DNA of 64,000 nucleotides. It comes from Candidatus Leucobacter sulfamidivorax. Its GTDB lineage: Bacteria; Actinomycetota; Actinomycetes; Actinomycetales; Microbacteriaceae. Shown here piece after piece: positions 16,013-23,768 of this stretch. The first letter of the stretch is position 1, and every line of letters begins with the position of its first letter. The stretch covers positions 124,001-188,000 of the forward strand of contig QZLF01000002.1 of assembly GCA_016771945.1 (NCBI GenBank). Reading direction: 5' to 3'. The translations under genes were made by a program, and so were the position numbers. The notes beneath the pieces were generated by a model. That model had not been told where the DNA came from and did no database searches. It saw only the letters and a list, made by a program, of their open reading frames with translations.

Positions 16013-17010
16013 AGCCTGCTCTGCCCCTGCCCCGGATCGGCCTCGGCTGCATGTCGCTGAGCCATGCCTACGGTGTGCCGCCGTCCGTCGACGAGGGCCT
16101 CGCGTTTCTGCGACAGGCCCTCGACGACGGCGTCGGCATGCTCGACACGGCGACGCTCTACGGCGGAGGCCGCAACGAGGAGCTGGTCGGCAAGGCCATC
16201 GCCGGGCGCCGCGACGAGGTCGTGCTCGCCAGCAAGTGCGGCATGGCCATGGTCGACGGGGTGAAGCGGATCGACGGGCGTCCCGAGACGCTGCGCGAGC
16301 AGGTCGACGCCTCGCTCGGGCGCCTCGGGGTCGAGCACATCGATCTGTACTACCTGCACCGCTGGGACAAGCAGGTGCCCATCGGCGAGAGCGTGGGCGC
16401 GCTCGCCGAGATGGTGGACGCCGGCAAGATCGGCGCCATCGGGCTCTCCGAGGTCTCGGTGCAGCGCCTGCGCGAGGCGCAGGCGGTCGCGCCCATCGCC
16501 GCGGTGCAGAACGAGTACTCGCTGTGGAGCCGCAATCCCGAGCTCGGCATGCTCGAGGCCACCCGCGAGAGCGGGGTCGCCCTGGTGGCGTTCTCGCCCC
16601 TCGCGCGCGGCTTCCTGAGCGACGGCTTCGGCGATCCCTCGGACTTCGCGCCGAAGGACATCCGGCTCGCGATGCCGAGGTTCCAGGCCGAGCACTGGCC
16701 GGCCAACGCCGCCCTGCTGCCGGGGTGGCACGCGCTCGCCGCCGAGGCCGGCTGCACGCCGGGCCAGCTCGCGCTCGCGTGGGTGCTCTCCCGCGGCGAG
16801 CACGTGGTGCCGATCCCCGGGACCACGCGCGTCGACCACTTCCGCGAGAACCAGGCCGCGGCCGCGCTCGCGATCGATCCCGAGCTGCTCGCGCGCGCGG
16901 GCGAGCTCATCCGGACCTCGACCGTGTCGGGACCGCGCTACGCCCCCGGTCCCGCCGCCGAGGTCGACGCCGAGACCTTCGAGGGCACCGACTTCGAGGA
17001 CGCTGCGTGA
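16009..17010 (+). CDS. Aldo/keto reductase at the end of the lig operon
   Basis: Encodes 333 residues from an ATGA overlap with ligC. The catalytic tetrad is complete: Asp46, Tyr51, Lys76 and His117 (DTATLYGGG, LASKCG, YYLHRWD). The C-terminal VVPIPGTTRVDHFRENQ is the usual cofactor loop of AKR enzymes, here of the YajO/AKR13 style. No such step is needed in the known protocatechuate 4,5-cleavage pathway, so it may act on an aldehyde or ketone formed upstream or detoxify an intermediate. Family certain, substrate unknown. Confidence 0.87.
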   Translation: MKPALPLPRIGLGCMSLSHAYGVPPSVDEGLAFLRQALDDGVGMLDTATLYGGGRNEELVGKAIAGRRDEVVLASKCGMAMVDGVKRIDGRPETLREQVDASLGRLGVEHIDLYYLHRWDKQVPIGESVGALAEMVDAGKIGAIGLSEVSVQRLREAQAVAPIAAVQNEYSLWSRNPELGMLEATRESGVALVAFSPLARGFLSDGFGDPSDFAPKDIRLAMPRFQAEHWPANAALLPGWHALAAEAGCTPGQLALAWVLSRGEHVVPIPGTTRVDHFRENQAAAALAIDPELLARAGELIRTSTVSGPRYAPGPAAEVDAETFEGTDFEDAA

Positions 17011-17705
17011 AGGCCGTCTCCTCGATGGCCACCCGGCGCGTCCTCGCCGATCTGAACGAGGCCGCTTCCGCGGCCGGGCTGCCTGCGCTGGACATCGAGT
17101 CGGTCGGCGGGGTGGACGCCGCCCGGCGCGTCGCCGACGGCGAGCCCTTCGACCTCGTGTTCCTCGCTCTGGACGCGCTGCAGCGGCTCGCCGCCGACGG
17201 GCACGTCGAGGCCGAGTCCGTCACGCCGCTCATGCTGTCCCAGGTCGCGGTGGGCGTGCCCTCGGGCTCCGACGCGCCCGCCGTGCATGACGGCGGCTTC
17301 GCCTTTCCGAACGCCTCGGGCATGCAGGCCGCACTGCGCGGTGCCGCCCGCATCGGCTACTCGACCGGCCCGAGCGGCACGGCCCTCGTCTCGATGATCG
17401 ACGACTGGGGCTCGCGGACGAGCTGGGGAGCGGCTGGTGCAGGCCCGTCCGGGCATCCGGTCGCCCGGTCCCTCGCCGAGGGCGAGGTCGACCTCGGCTT
17501 CCAGCAGCTCAGCGAGCTCGTCGGGCAGCCGGGCGTGCGCATCCTCGGCGTGCTGCCCCCCGACTGCGCCATCGACACGGTCTTCGCCGGCGCCGTCGCG
17601 ACGGCTTCGTCGGACCCCGCCGCCGCCCGCGAGACGCTCGCCTTCCTCGCCTCCGACGCAGCGGCCCCCGTCAAGGCCGCGCACAGCTTCACGCCCGCTC
17701 GCTGA
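17007..17705 (+). CDS. ModA-like substrate-binding protein without a signal peptide
   Basis: Encodes 232 residues from a GTG overlapping the previous stop (GTGA). The fold pattern is that of a periplasmic binding protein type 2 of the molybdate-binding ModA kind: VFLALDALQRLAADGHVEAESVTPLMLSQVAVGVPSG, then ARIGYSTGPSGTAL and GEVDLGFQQLSELVGQPGVRILGVLPP. The chain starts MKAVSSMATRRVLADL, with no hydrophobic leader or lipobox, so it should be cytoplasmic, unlike true transport receptors. It is coupled to the lig genes and no molybdate permease is nearby. A role as sensor, chaperone or enzyme (for example isomerase-like) is possible; I cannot assign one. Confidence 0.7.
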   Translation: MKAVSSMATRRVLADLNEAASAAGLPALDIESVGGVDAARRVADGEPFDLVFLALDALQRLAADGHVEAESVTPLMLSQVAVGVPSGSDAPAVHDGGFAFPNASGMQAALRGAARIGYSTGPSGTALVSMIDDWGSRTSWGAAGAGPSGHPVARSLAEGEVDLGFQQLSELVGQPGVRILGVLPPDCAIDTVFAGAVATASSDPAAARETLAFLASDAAAPVKAAHSFTPAR

Positions 17706-17725
17706 ACCCGCTCCCCGGCTCCGCT

Positions 17726-17802
17726 GAGAGCACCTGTCGGGGGCGAAAGCACCCATCGGGGAGACTTCCCAGGCCATGCTCTCACCCCCGAGGGGTGCTC
17801 TC
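17726..17802. repeat. 77-bp dispersed palindromic repeat, copy 1
   Basis: Begins GAGAGCACC and ends GGTGCTCTC, forming 9-bp terminal inverted repeats. The last 26 bp are identical to copy 2 at 28321-28397, and about 61 of 77 positions agree overall with no gap. It lies between the end of the lig operon and the transporter genes. Confidence 0.75.
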
Positions 17803-17820
17803 GTATGCGCCGCTTCGCGC

Positions 17821-17935
17821 GTGCCATTCAGCGGCACGGCACGGTCCATCCTCCGGTCGACCGGGCGTTGAGATCGCGCCGTTCCCGTCTCCTGCGTGGG
17901 ATCCGGCGCCTCATGCCGGTGCCACTCAGCGGTGC
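17821..17935. promoter_or_regulatory. Pair of GTGCCA-type sites upstream of the ABC operon
   Basis: GTGCCATTCAGCGGCAC (17821-17837) and GTGCCACTCAGCGGTGC (17919-17935) agree at 14 of 17 positions and are 98 bp apart. The first is also an imperfect palindrome (GTGCC...GGCAC). They are candidate regulator sites for the transporter operon starting at 18076. Apart from these and the 77-bp repeat, the 370-bp gap 17706-18075 shows nothing I recognise. Confidence 0.4.
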
Positions 17936-18075
17936 GGATCCGGGCCTTTCCCGCCGCCTCGGAGTTACTGTCTCGTCTGCAGAGCAGAGGTGCTTCGCCC
18001 GTCACGGCATCGCCTCGGCTCTCGACTCACACGAGATCGGTGGCAGAGGCGCCACCCCGGCGAGAAGGAGCGGCT

Positions 18076-19278
18076 ATGGCAGCTGCAACACGAATCATTC
18101 GAGCGCGGTCGGCGCAGCGGAAGGTCGTCGGCGCGGTCGCGCTCGGCGCCGCCCTGGCCCTGGCGCTCTCGGCCTGCGCGTCGGACTCCGGAGAGGGCGC
18201 GGGCGATGACGCCGGCACCGGCGGCGCGAGCGAGGCCGTCATCGCCGAGGCCCGGGCCTGGGTCCAGGAGGCCTCGCAGCCGCCGAGCTGGCCCGTGCCC
18301 GAGACCCCGATCGCTAACCCCGCCGATCTCGCGGGCAAGACGGTCATGCTCATCCCGTTCTCCGACCAGATCCCGATCATGCACGGCACCGCCATGGGCA
18401 TGCAGGAGGCGCTGGCGGAGCTCGGCGCCGAGGGCGTCATCTGCGACGGCGGGGCGAACCCGAGCCAGATGGCGACCTGCCTGAAGACCGCGGGCGACCA
18501 GCAGGTCGCGGCGGCGGTGACGCTCTTCATGGAGTACGACCCGCTCGCGAACGCCATCGACGCGACCATCGCTGCGGGAGTCCCGGTGCTCGTCGCCGGC
18601 GTCGCCCCCTCGGCGGCCCGGCCGGCGGGCGACGGCCTGGCCTACGGCGACAACACCCAGGCGATCAACACCGGCTACGAGAACGTCGCGAGGCAGGCGA
18701 TCGCCGCGCAGGGCGCCGACACGAACATCCTGTGGGCGCGCCTCATGGACTCGAGCCTCACCACGGGCTTCAGCGACGCCGGCATCGCGAAGTTCGAGGA
18801 GCTCTGCCCCGACTGCGGCGTGGCGACGGTCGACTTCACCACCTCGTCGCTCGACAAGCTGCCCACGGCGATCAGCGCGGCGCTCGCGAGCAACCCGAAC
18901 ACGACCGTCGTGTTCATCCCGCCGGACGCCTACCTGCCCGCCGGTCTCCCCGGCATCCAGTCGGCCGGGTTCATCGACCGGGTGAAGATCGTCGGCAACG
19001 CGGCGGATCCCGCCGGACTGCAGCGCGTCGCCGCCGGCACCCAGGCGTCCACCGCAGCCTCGTCCGTGCTCTACGACGGCTGGGAGATGACCCACGCCCT
19101 GATGCTCTTCCTGAGCGGCGAGGACGTGCCGCCCTTCACCGTCGACGCGTCGCGGGTGTTCACCCCCGAGGTCGTGGCCGAGATCGGCGAGATCAGGCCC
19201 GAGGACTACTTCGGTCCGGCCTGGTTCGGCGAGCCGAGCTACAAGGACGACTTCCTCGCCGTGTGGGGAGTCGAGTAG
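18076..19278 (+). CDS. ABC transporter substrate-binding lipoprotein (RbsB-like), importer 1
   Basis: Encodes 400 residues from ATG 18076 with GAAGGAG ending 6 nt upstream; the longer frame to 17896 is not needed. A signal peptide ends in the lipobox LSAC with Cys34, so the protein is a membrane-anchored extracellular receptor. The body (VMLIPFSDQIPIMHGTAMGMQEAL, a repeated two-lobe pattern) is a type 1 binding protein of the sugar/autoinducer class. It is followed by the ATPase and permease, forming an RbsABC-like importer next to aromatic catabolic genes. The ligand could therefore be an aromatic or heterocyclic compound instead of a sugar. Confidence 0.87.
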   Translation: MAAATRIIRARSAQRKVVGAVALGAALALALSACASDSGEGAGDDAGTGGASEAVIAEARAWVQEASQPPSWPVPETPIANPADLAGKTVMLIPFSDQIPIMHGTAMGMQEALAELGAEGVICDGGANPSQMATCLKTAGDQQVAAAVTLFMEYDPLANAIDATIAAGVPVLVAGVAPSAARPAGDGLAYGDNTQAINTGYENVARQAIAAQGADTNILWARLMDSSLTTGFSDAGIAKFEELCPDCGVATVDFTTSSLDKLPTAISAALASNPNTTVVFIPPDAYLPAGLPGIQSAGFIDRVKIVGNAADPAGLQRVAAGTQASTAASSVLYDGWEMTHALMLFLSGEDVPPFTVDASRVFTPEVVAEIGEIRPEDYFGPAWFGEPSYKDDFLAVWGVE

Positions 19279-19280
19279 CG

Positions 19281-20907
19281 ATGCCCCCGCAGGCTGGATC
19301 CTCCCAGCCGCAGCCGCCCGGGACGGAGCCTTTCGGGGCTCCGTCCCCGCGGTTGTCGGCTACCCGGGTGAGCAAGACCTTCGGGCCCGCCAAGGTGCTC
19401 GACGACGTCGAGCTCGTCATGCAGCCCGGCGAGATCCACTCGCTCGTCGGGCAGAACGGCTCGGGCAAGTCGACGCTGGTCAAGGTGCTGACCGGCTACC
19501 ACGCGCCCGACCCCGGCGCCGAGATCGCGCTGGACGGGCGGCTCCTCGACCTGCCCGTCCAGTGGCGCGCCGCCGAGCAGGCGGGCATGTCGGTCGTGTA
19601 CCAGGACATCGGGCTCATCGACGACCTCACGGTCGCCGAGAACATCGGCATCGGCGGCTTCGTGACCTCGCCGGTCATCCGCCGCATCGACTGGCGGGCG
19701 CAGCAGCGGGTCGCCGCGGAGATCCTCGAGCGTCTCGAGATCCCCGTGTCGCCGAAGGCGATCGTGGGCGAGCTCTCGGCGTCTCGCCGCGCGGCGGTCG
19801 GGATCGCGCGGGCGCTGCGCCACCAGACCCCCGGGGCCGGGCTCATGATCCTCGACGAGGCGACCCGGGCCCTGCCGAAGAACGAGCTCGACCGCTTCCA
19901 CGAGCTCGTGCGGCGGGTGGCTGCGAGCGGCACCTCGATCCTCATGATCAGCCACAGCCTCGAGGAGGTGCTGTCGCCACCGGGTCACCGTGCTGCGCGA
20001 CGGCCGCGTCGAGGGGGCCGCGCTCGACGCGACGGGGCTCACGGAGCTCGAGCTCGCGCGGCTCATGCTCGACCGGACGGTCGAGCGCGTGGCAGCGCGG
20101 GGCGGCGGGCACGGTCAGGGTGCGCAGGGCGCCTCGGCTGCGCAGCCCGGCCCCGCGGCCGCGACGATCGAGGCGCTGGAGCTGCCGGGCCACGAGCCCA
20201 TGACGATCGAGGTCGCCCGCGGCGAGGTCGTGGGCGTCACGGGGCTTCCCGGCACCGGCTTCGAGGACATCCCCTATCTCGTCACCGGGGCCCGCCGCGC
20301 GCGCGGCGGCACCGTGCGCACCTTGCGCGGCTCGCTCGACCTGCACCGCGCTACCGTGGCTCGGGCGATGCGCGCGGGGATCGCCCTCGTGCCGGAGTCG
20401 CGCCTGCGCGAAGGCATCGTGTCCGAGCTCAGCGTGCGCGACAACATCGCGCTGCCCAATCTGCGCCGGAAGGGCAGGCCCTGGTTCGTCGCCTCGGGGT
20501 GGCAGCAGCGGATCGCGGGCGAGGCGATCCGGAAGCTCGCCATCAAGGCCCGTTCCACCGCGACCCTGCTCAAGGAGATGAGCGGCGGCAACCAGCAGAA
20601 GGTGCTGTTCGCGAAATGGCTCTCGGCGGATCCCGAGTTCCTCGTGCTGCACGAGCCGACCCAGGCGGTCGACATCGGCGCCCGGGCCGACCTGCTGGCG
20701 GCGATCGGCGAGGCCGCCGACTGCGGCATGGGCGTGCTGCTCGTCAGTGCGGAGTCGGCCGATCTCGTCGAGATCTGCGATCGGATCCTCGTCATCCATC
20801 CCGACCGTCCGACCCGCGAGCTGCGCGGGGCGGACGAGGACGCCGTGCTCGACGCCGTCTACGAGGCCTCGCTGGCCGCCCCCGAACTGGAGAAGGAACC
20901 CTCATGA
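19281..20907 (+). pseudogene. RbsA-like ABC transporter ATPase, frameshifted
   Basis: A double ATPase of about 540 residues is split over two frames. From ATG 19281 the first half runs through Walker A (GQNGSGKST), a degenerate signature (LSASRRAAVGIARAL), Walker B (LMILDEATRALP) and ISHSLEEVL. Near 19970-19977 the frame must shift: the downstream frame continues CRHRVTVLRDGRVEG and reads to 20907 with MSGGNQQKVLFAKWL and LVLHEPTQAVD. Two bases (probably one TG) appear missing in GTGCTGTCGCC. Everything else looks functional, so this is a recent mutation, a sequencing error or less likely a programmed shift. Without repair, importer 1 would lack its motor. Confidence 0.8.
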
Positions 20908-21911
20908 CCGCAACCGCACCGGCCGTCGCCCGCGCGCCCCGCTTCGACGGGGGCGGGCTCTTCCGCGACCTGCTCTCCCGCTACGCCCTCGTGCTCATCT
21001 GGGCGCTCATGGCCCTGGGGTTCTGGGTGGCGAAGCCCGGGATCTTCGGCACCCCGCAGACCTTCTCGTCGATCTTCGGCGGGCAGCAGGTCGTCATCAT
21101 CCTCGCCATGGCGGTGCTGATCACCACCATCGTCGGCGAGATCGACCTCTCCTTCGCCGCGGTGATGGGGCTGACCGCCACGATCATCCCCATGCTGGCC
21201 GGCCTGCACGGCTGGCCGCTGTGGCTCGCCTGCCTCGTCGGGCTCGGCGCCGCCGCGATCTGCGGCGCGATCAACGCCTGGTTCGTGGTGGGGCAGGGGC
21301 TCAACTCGCTCGTCGTCACGCTCGGCATGGCGACCCTGCTGCAGGGCGTCGCGCAGATGCTCTCGAACAACTCCATCGTCTCGGTCGTGGATCCCGGCTT
21401 CGCGAAGATCGCGCTGCTGCAGATCGGCGGCATGCCGGTCTCCTTCTACTACTGCCTGCTGCTGGCGCTCGTGATCTTCTACGTGCTCGGGTGGACGCCG
21501 CTCGGCCGCAGCATGATCTTCATCGGCACGAACGCGGAGGTCGCGCGGCTCGCGGGCATCCGGGTCGCCGCGACGCGCTTCGGCGCCTACATCGTGTCGG
21601 CGCTGCTCTCGGGCTTCGCCGGCCTCGTGCTGGTCGCCTCGGTCGGCGGCTTCGACTCGGGTCAGACCATGTCGTACCTGCTGCCGCCGCTGGCGGCCGT
21701 GTTCCTCGGCACCGCCGTGGTGCAGCCCGGCCGCTTCAATCCGATCGGCACGCTGATCGCGATCTGGTTCCTGACGACGGGCATCTTCGGGTTGCAGCTG
21801 CTCGGGGCCACGGGGTGGATCCAGAACGTCTTCTACGGCGGCGCGCTCGTCGTCGCGATCGCGCTCTCGAAGTTCATCCGGGACCGGGCCAAGGCGCGCG
21901 GCCTCGGCTGA
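20904..21911 (+). CDS. ABC transporter permease (RbsC-like), importer 1
   Basis: Encodes 335 residues; the ATG overlaps the ATPase stop (ATGA) and AAGGA lies upstream. The protein is hydrophobic with about 8-10 membrane segments. The blocks GEIDLSFAAVMGLTA, NAWFVVGQGLNSLVVTLGMATLLQG and FIGTNAEVARLAGIRV identify the branched permease family that includes RbsC. With the lipoprotein and the ATPase it forms an importer in the inner membrane. The reading frame is intact despite the damaged ATPase gene. Confidence 0.88.
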   Translation: MTATAPAVARAPRFDGGGLFRDLLSRYALVLIWALMALGFWVAKPGIFGTPQTFSSIFGGQQVVIILAMAVLITTIVGEIDLSFAAVMGLTATIIPMLAGLHGWPLWLACLVGLGAAAICGAINAWFVVGQGLNSLVVTLGMATLLQGVAQMLSNNSIVSVVDPGFAKIALLQIGGMPVSFYYCLLLALVIFYVLGWTPLGRSMIFIGTNAEVARLAGIRVAATRFGAYIVSALLSGFAGLVLVASVGGFDSGQTMSYLLPPLAAVFLGTAVVQPGRFNPIGTLIAIWFLTTGIFGLQLLGATGWIQNVFYGGALVVAIALSKFIRDRAKARGLG

Positions 21912-21947
21912 TCTCGGAGGCAGAAGGACCACGCAATCGAGCATTAA

Positions 21948-21988
21948 ATACTTGGAAACTATCAAAGTAAATGATAGTTTCCAAGTAT
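21948..21988. promoter_or_regulatory. 17-bp inverted repeat over the AbiEi start codon (autoregulatory operator)
   Basis: ATACTTGGAAACTATCA (21948-21964) and its exact complement (21972-21988) flank a 7-bp spacer. The right arm ends within the ATG at 21987. AbiEi proteins are known to bind inverted repeats in their own promoter and repress it. The overlap with the start codon suggests a leaderless or very short-leader transcript. The region is clearly more AT-rich than flanking DNA. Confidence 0.72.
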
Positions 21989-22781
21989 GCGATATCGATC
22001 TGCGCTCAGAGAACTGGCGGAGGTGACCGAGTCCCAATGGGGGATGGTCACCTCTGCGCAGGCGATTGCGCGTGGTCTCAGCCATGTCGATCTCGCGCGC
22101 CTGGCGGATTCCGGCGATCTGGTACGGATCGCGCATGGAGTCTACAAGGATGCCGGTGCGCCGAGCGATGAACACCAAGAGCTTCGCGCGGCATGGCTGA
22201 GTATCGAACCCGGTCGATTGGCAGAGCAGAGGATCCGGGACCGGCCCGGCTTCGCGACGGTATCCGGCGAGTCAGCGGCAGCACTGCACGGGGTCGGCGA
22301 ATTGCGTACGATGCGCAGTGAGTTCACCACGCTGAAGCGCAAGCAGACGCAACGAAGCGATATACGGTATCGGGTCAGACCGCTGACGGAGGAGGAGGTG
22401 ACTCTTCGGGCAGGATTGCCGGTGACGACCCTCGAACGGACCATCGCAGATCTGCTCGAGTCGCGTGTCGATCCGAGCCTGATCGGAGGGGTCGTTCGAG
22501 ATGCGGCACTCCGATTTCGTATCGACTACAGTCGGTTGATCGAACAGCTCAATCCACTTGCGTCGCGGTACGGCTTCCGCAAGGGAGACGGGGAGGGTCT
22601 GCTTGAACACCTGCAGGCCGTCGCAGGAATCACCGCGGAATCTCTAGCACTGCGCCTGGGGCAGAGCCTGATGCTCATCACCCCGGAGGAGTTCGAGAGG
22701 CTTCCCGACGAGAACCGCGAAAGGGTTCAGGAACTCGCCCATGAAATGATCGAGACCCTGCAGAACAAGGCGCAGACATGA
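21987..22781 (+). CDS. abiEi: Type IV toxin-antitoxin antitoxin, AbiEi family
   Basis: Encodes 264 residues. The N-terminal part (TSAQAIARGLSHVDLARLADSGDLVRIAHGVYKD) is the winged-helix domain typical of AbiEi antitoxins. The middle (LPVTTLERTIADLLESRVDPSLIGGVVRDAAL) is the C-terminal antitoxin domain used for repression and toxin neutralisation. The stop overlaps the toxin start (ATGA), the normal antitoxin-first order. AbiE systems can abort phage infection and stabilise mobile DNA. Its sequence is less G+C-biased than the genes around it, so it may have been acquired. Confidence 0.85.
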   Translation: MRYRSALRELAEVTESQWGMVTSAQAIARGLSHVDLARLADSGDLVRIAHGVYKDAGAPSDEHQELRAAWLSIEPGRLAEQRIRDRPGFATVSGESAAALHGVGELRTMRSEFTTLKRKQTQRSDIRYRVRPLTEEEVTLRAGLPVTTLERTIADLLESRVDPSLIGGVVRDAALRFRIDYSRLIEQLNPLASRYGFRKGDGEGLLEHLQAVAGITAESLALRLGQSLMLITPEEFERLPDENRERVQELAHEMIETLQNKAQT

Positions 22782-23716
22782 GCGCCGAGGGATACCCTTC
22801 CAGCAGCGGTGTCGAGCAGGCCATTCGAGACGCCGCTCGTCGAGCACATGAGGCCGATCCGTCCGTGAGCGTGCAGGAGCGAGTACGACAGGAGATCTTC
22901 CGCCGACTCCTGAGCCGCGTGTTCTCGGAGCCAGGGTCCGATTGGATACTCAAGGGCGGCACCGGAGTGCTCGCTCGCGTGCAGGACGGGCGTTCGACAC
23001 TCGACATCGATCTCTTCCGATCTGGATTCACGCTGGAGCAGTCCTTGGTCGAGCTCCGGCGGCTCGCTGAAATCGATCTGGCGGATCACTTCAGCTTCAT
23101 CTACCGGTCTCATGAGCCGATCCTCGCCGGCGATCAGCAAATCTACACCGAAGGTCTTCGCATCGTGTTCGACGTGTACCTCGGAGCCAAGAGTCGTGGA
23201 AACGTGAAGATCGATCTTGTCGCCGGCACAGGGGTCACTGACGAGATCGTAGAGCAGCACCCGGTCGGCGCTCTCGATCTGCCGCGACTACCGAGTTCTC
23301 CCTATCGTCTGTATCCGGTCGTCAATCAGATTGCGGACAAGATATGCGCGACGCTCACCGTATATCCGAGTGGCCCGTCGACGCGTGAGAAGGATCTGGT
23401 CGATCTCGTAGTACTCGCCACTACCCAGGAGATCCATTCCGGCGCGATGCGGAGCGCGATTCGCGCTGAAGCTGTACGCAGACATCTACCAGTGCCCACT
23501 GCATTCGTGATCCCCGAGCAGTGGGGTCTCGCCTACGCGAGGATGGCCAGGGAGACGCCGGCCTGCGCGGATTACCCGACGGCGCAATCGGCGATGAGAC
23601 TGATGGACCGCTTTCTCGATCAGCTGCTCGACGGCGCAGTGGAATACGCGCGTTGGGATCCTCATCGGCGCCGATGGGAAGCGGGAATGGCAGAGGGGGA
23701 GAACGCGTGTACGTGA
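22778..23716 (+). CDS. abiEii: Type IV toxin, nucleotidyltransferase AbiEii family
   Basis: Encodes 312 residues, coupled to the antitoxin. The nucleotidyltransferase core is intact: LKGGTGVLAR at 58-67 and STLDIDLF with Asp76 and Asp78. It is followed by DKICATLTVYPSGPSTREKDLVDLVVL, the conserved AbiEii block with its Lys and Asp. Known members transfer nucleotides (in some cases to tRNA) and stop growth when not held by the antitoxin. A strong hairpin starts directly after its stop codon. Confidence 0.85.
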   Translation: MSAEGYPSSSGVEQAIRDAARRAHEADPSVSVQERVRQEIFRRLLSRVFSEPGSDWILKGGTGVLARVQDGRSTLDIDLFRSGFTLEQSLVELRRLAEIDLADHFSFIYRSHEPILAGDQQIYTEGLRIVFDVYLGAKSRGNVKIDLVAGTGVTDEIVEQHPVGALDLPRLPSSPYRLYPVVNQIADKICATLTVYPSGPSTREKDLVDLVVLATTQEIHSGAMRSAIRAEAVRRHLPVPTAFVIPEQWGLAYARMARETPACADYPTAQSAMRLMDRFLDQLLDGAVEYARWDPHRRRWEAGMAEGENACT

Positions 23717-23745
23717 AGGGCGGGGAGGCAATGCCTCCCCGCCCT
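23717..23745. terminator. Strong hairpin between convergent toxin and hydrolase genes
   Basis: Perfect 14-bp arms at 23717-23730 and 23732-23745 are centred on GGCAATGCC. The hairpin begins one base after the AbiEii stop and is 23 bp from the hydrolase stop on the other strand. It probably ends transcription in both directions, though no T-run follows. Confidence 0.75.
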
Positions 23746-23768
23746 GCGGCAGCGGATCCGCGACCCGA

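Noticed and set aside
18076-21911. Ribose transporter annotation for importer 1
   Set aside because: The family is RbsABC-like, but gene context is aromatic catabolism and there is no ribokinase or sugar enzyme nearby, so a sugar name would mislead.
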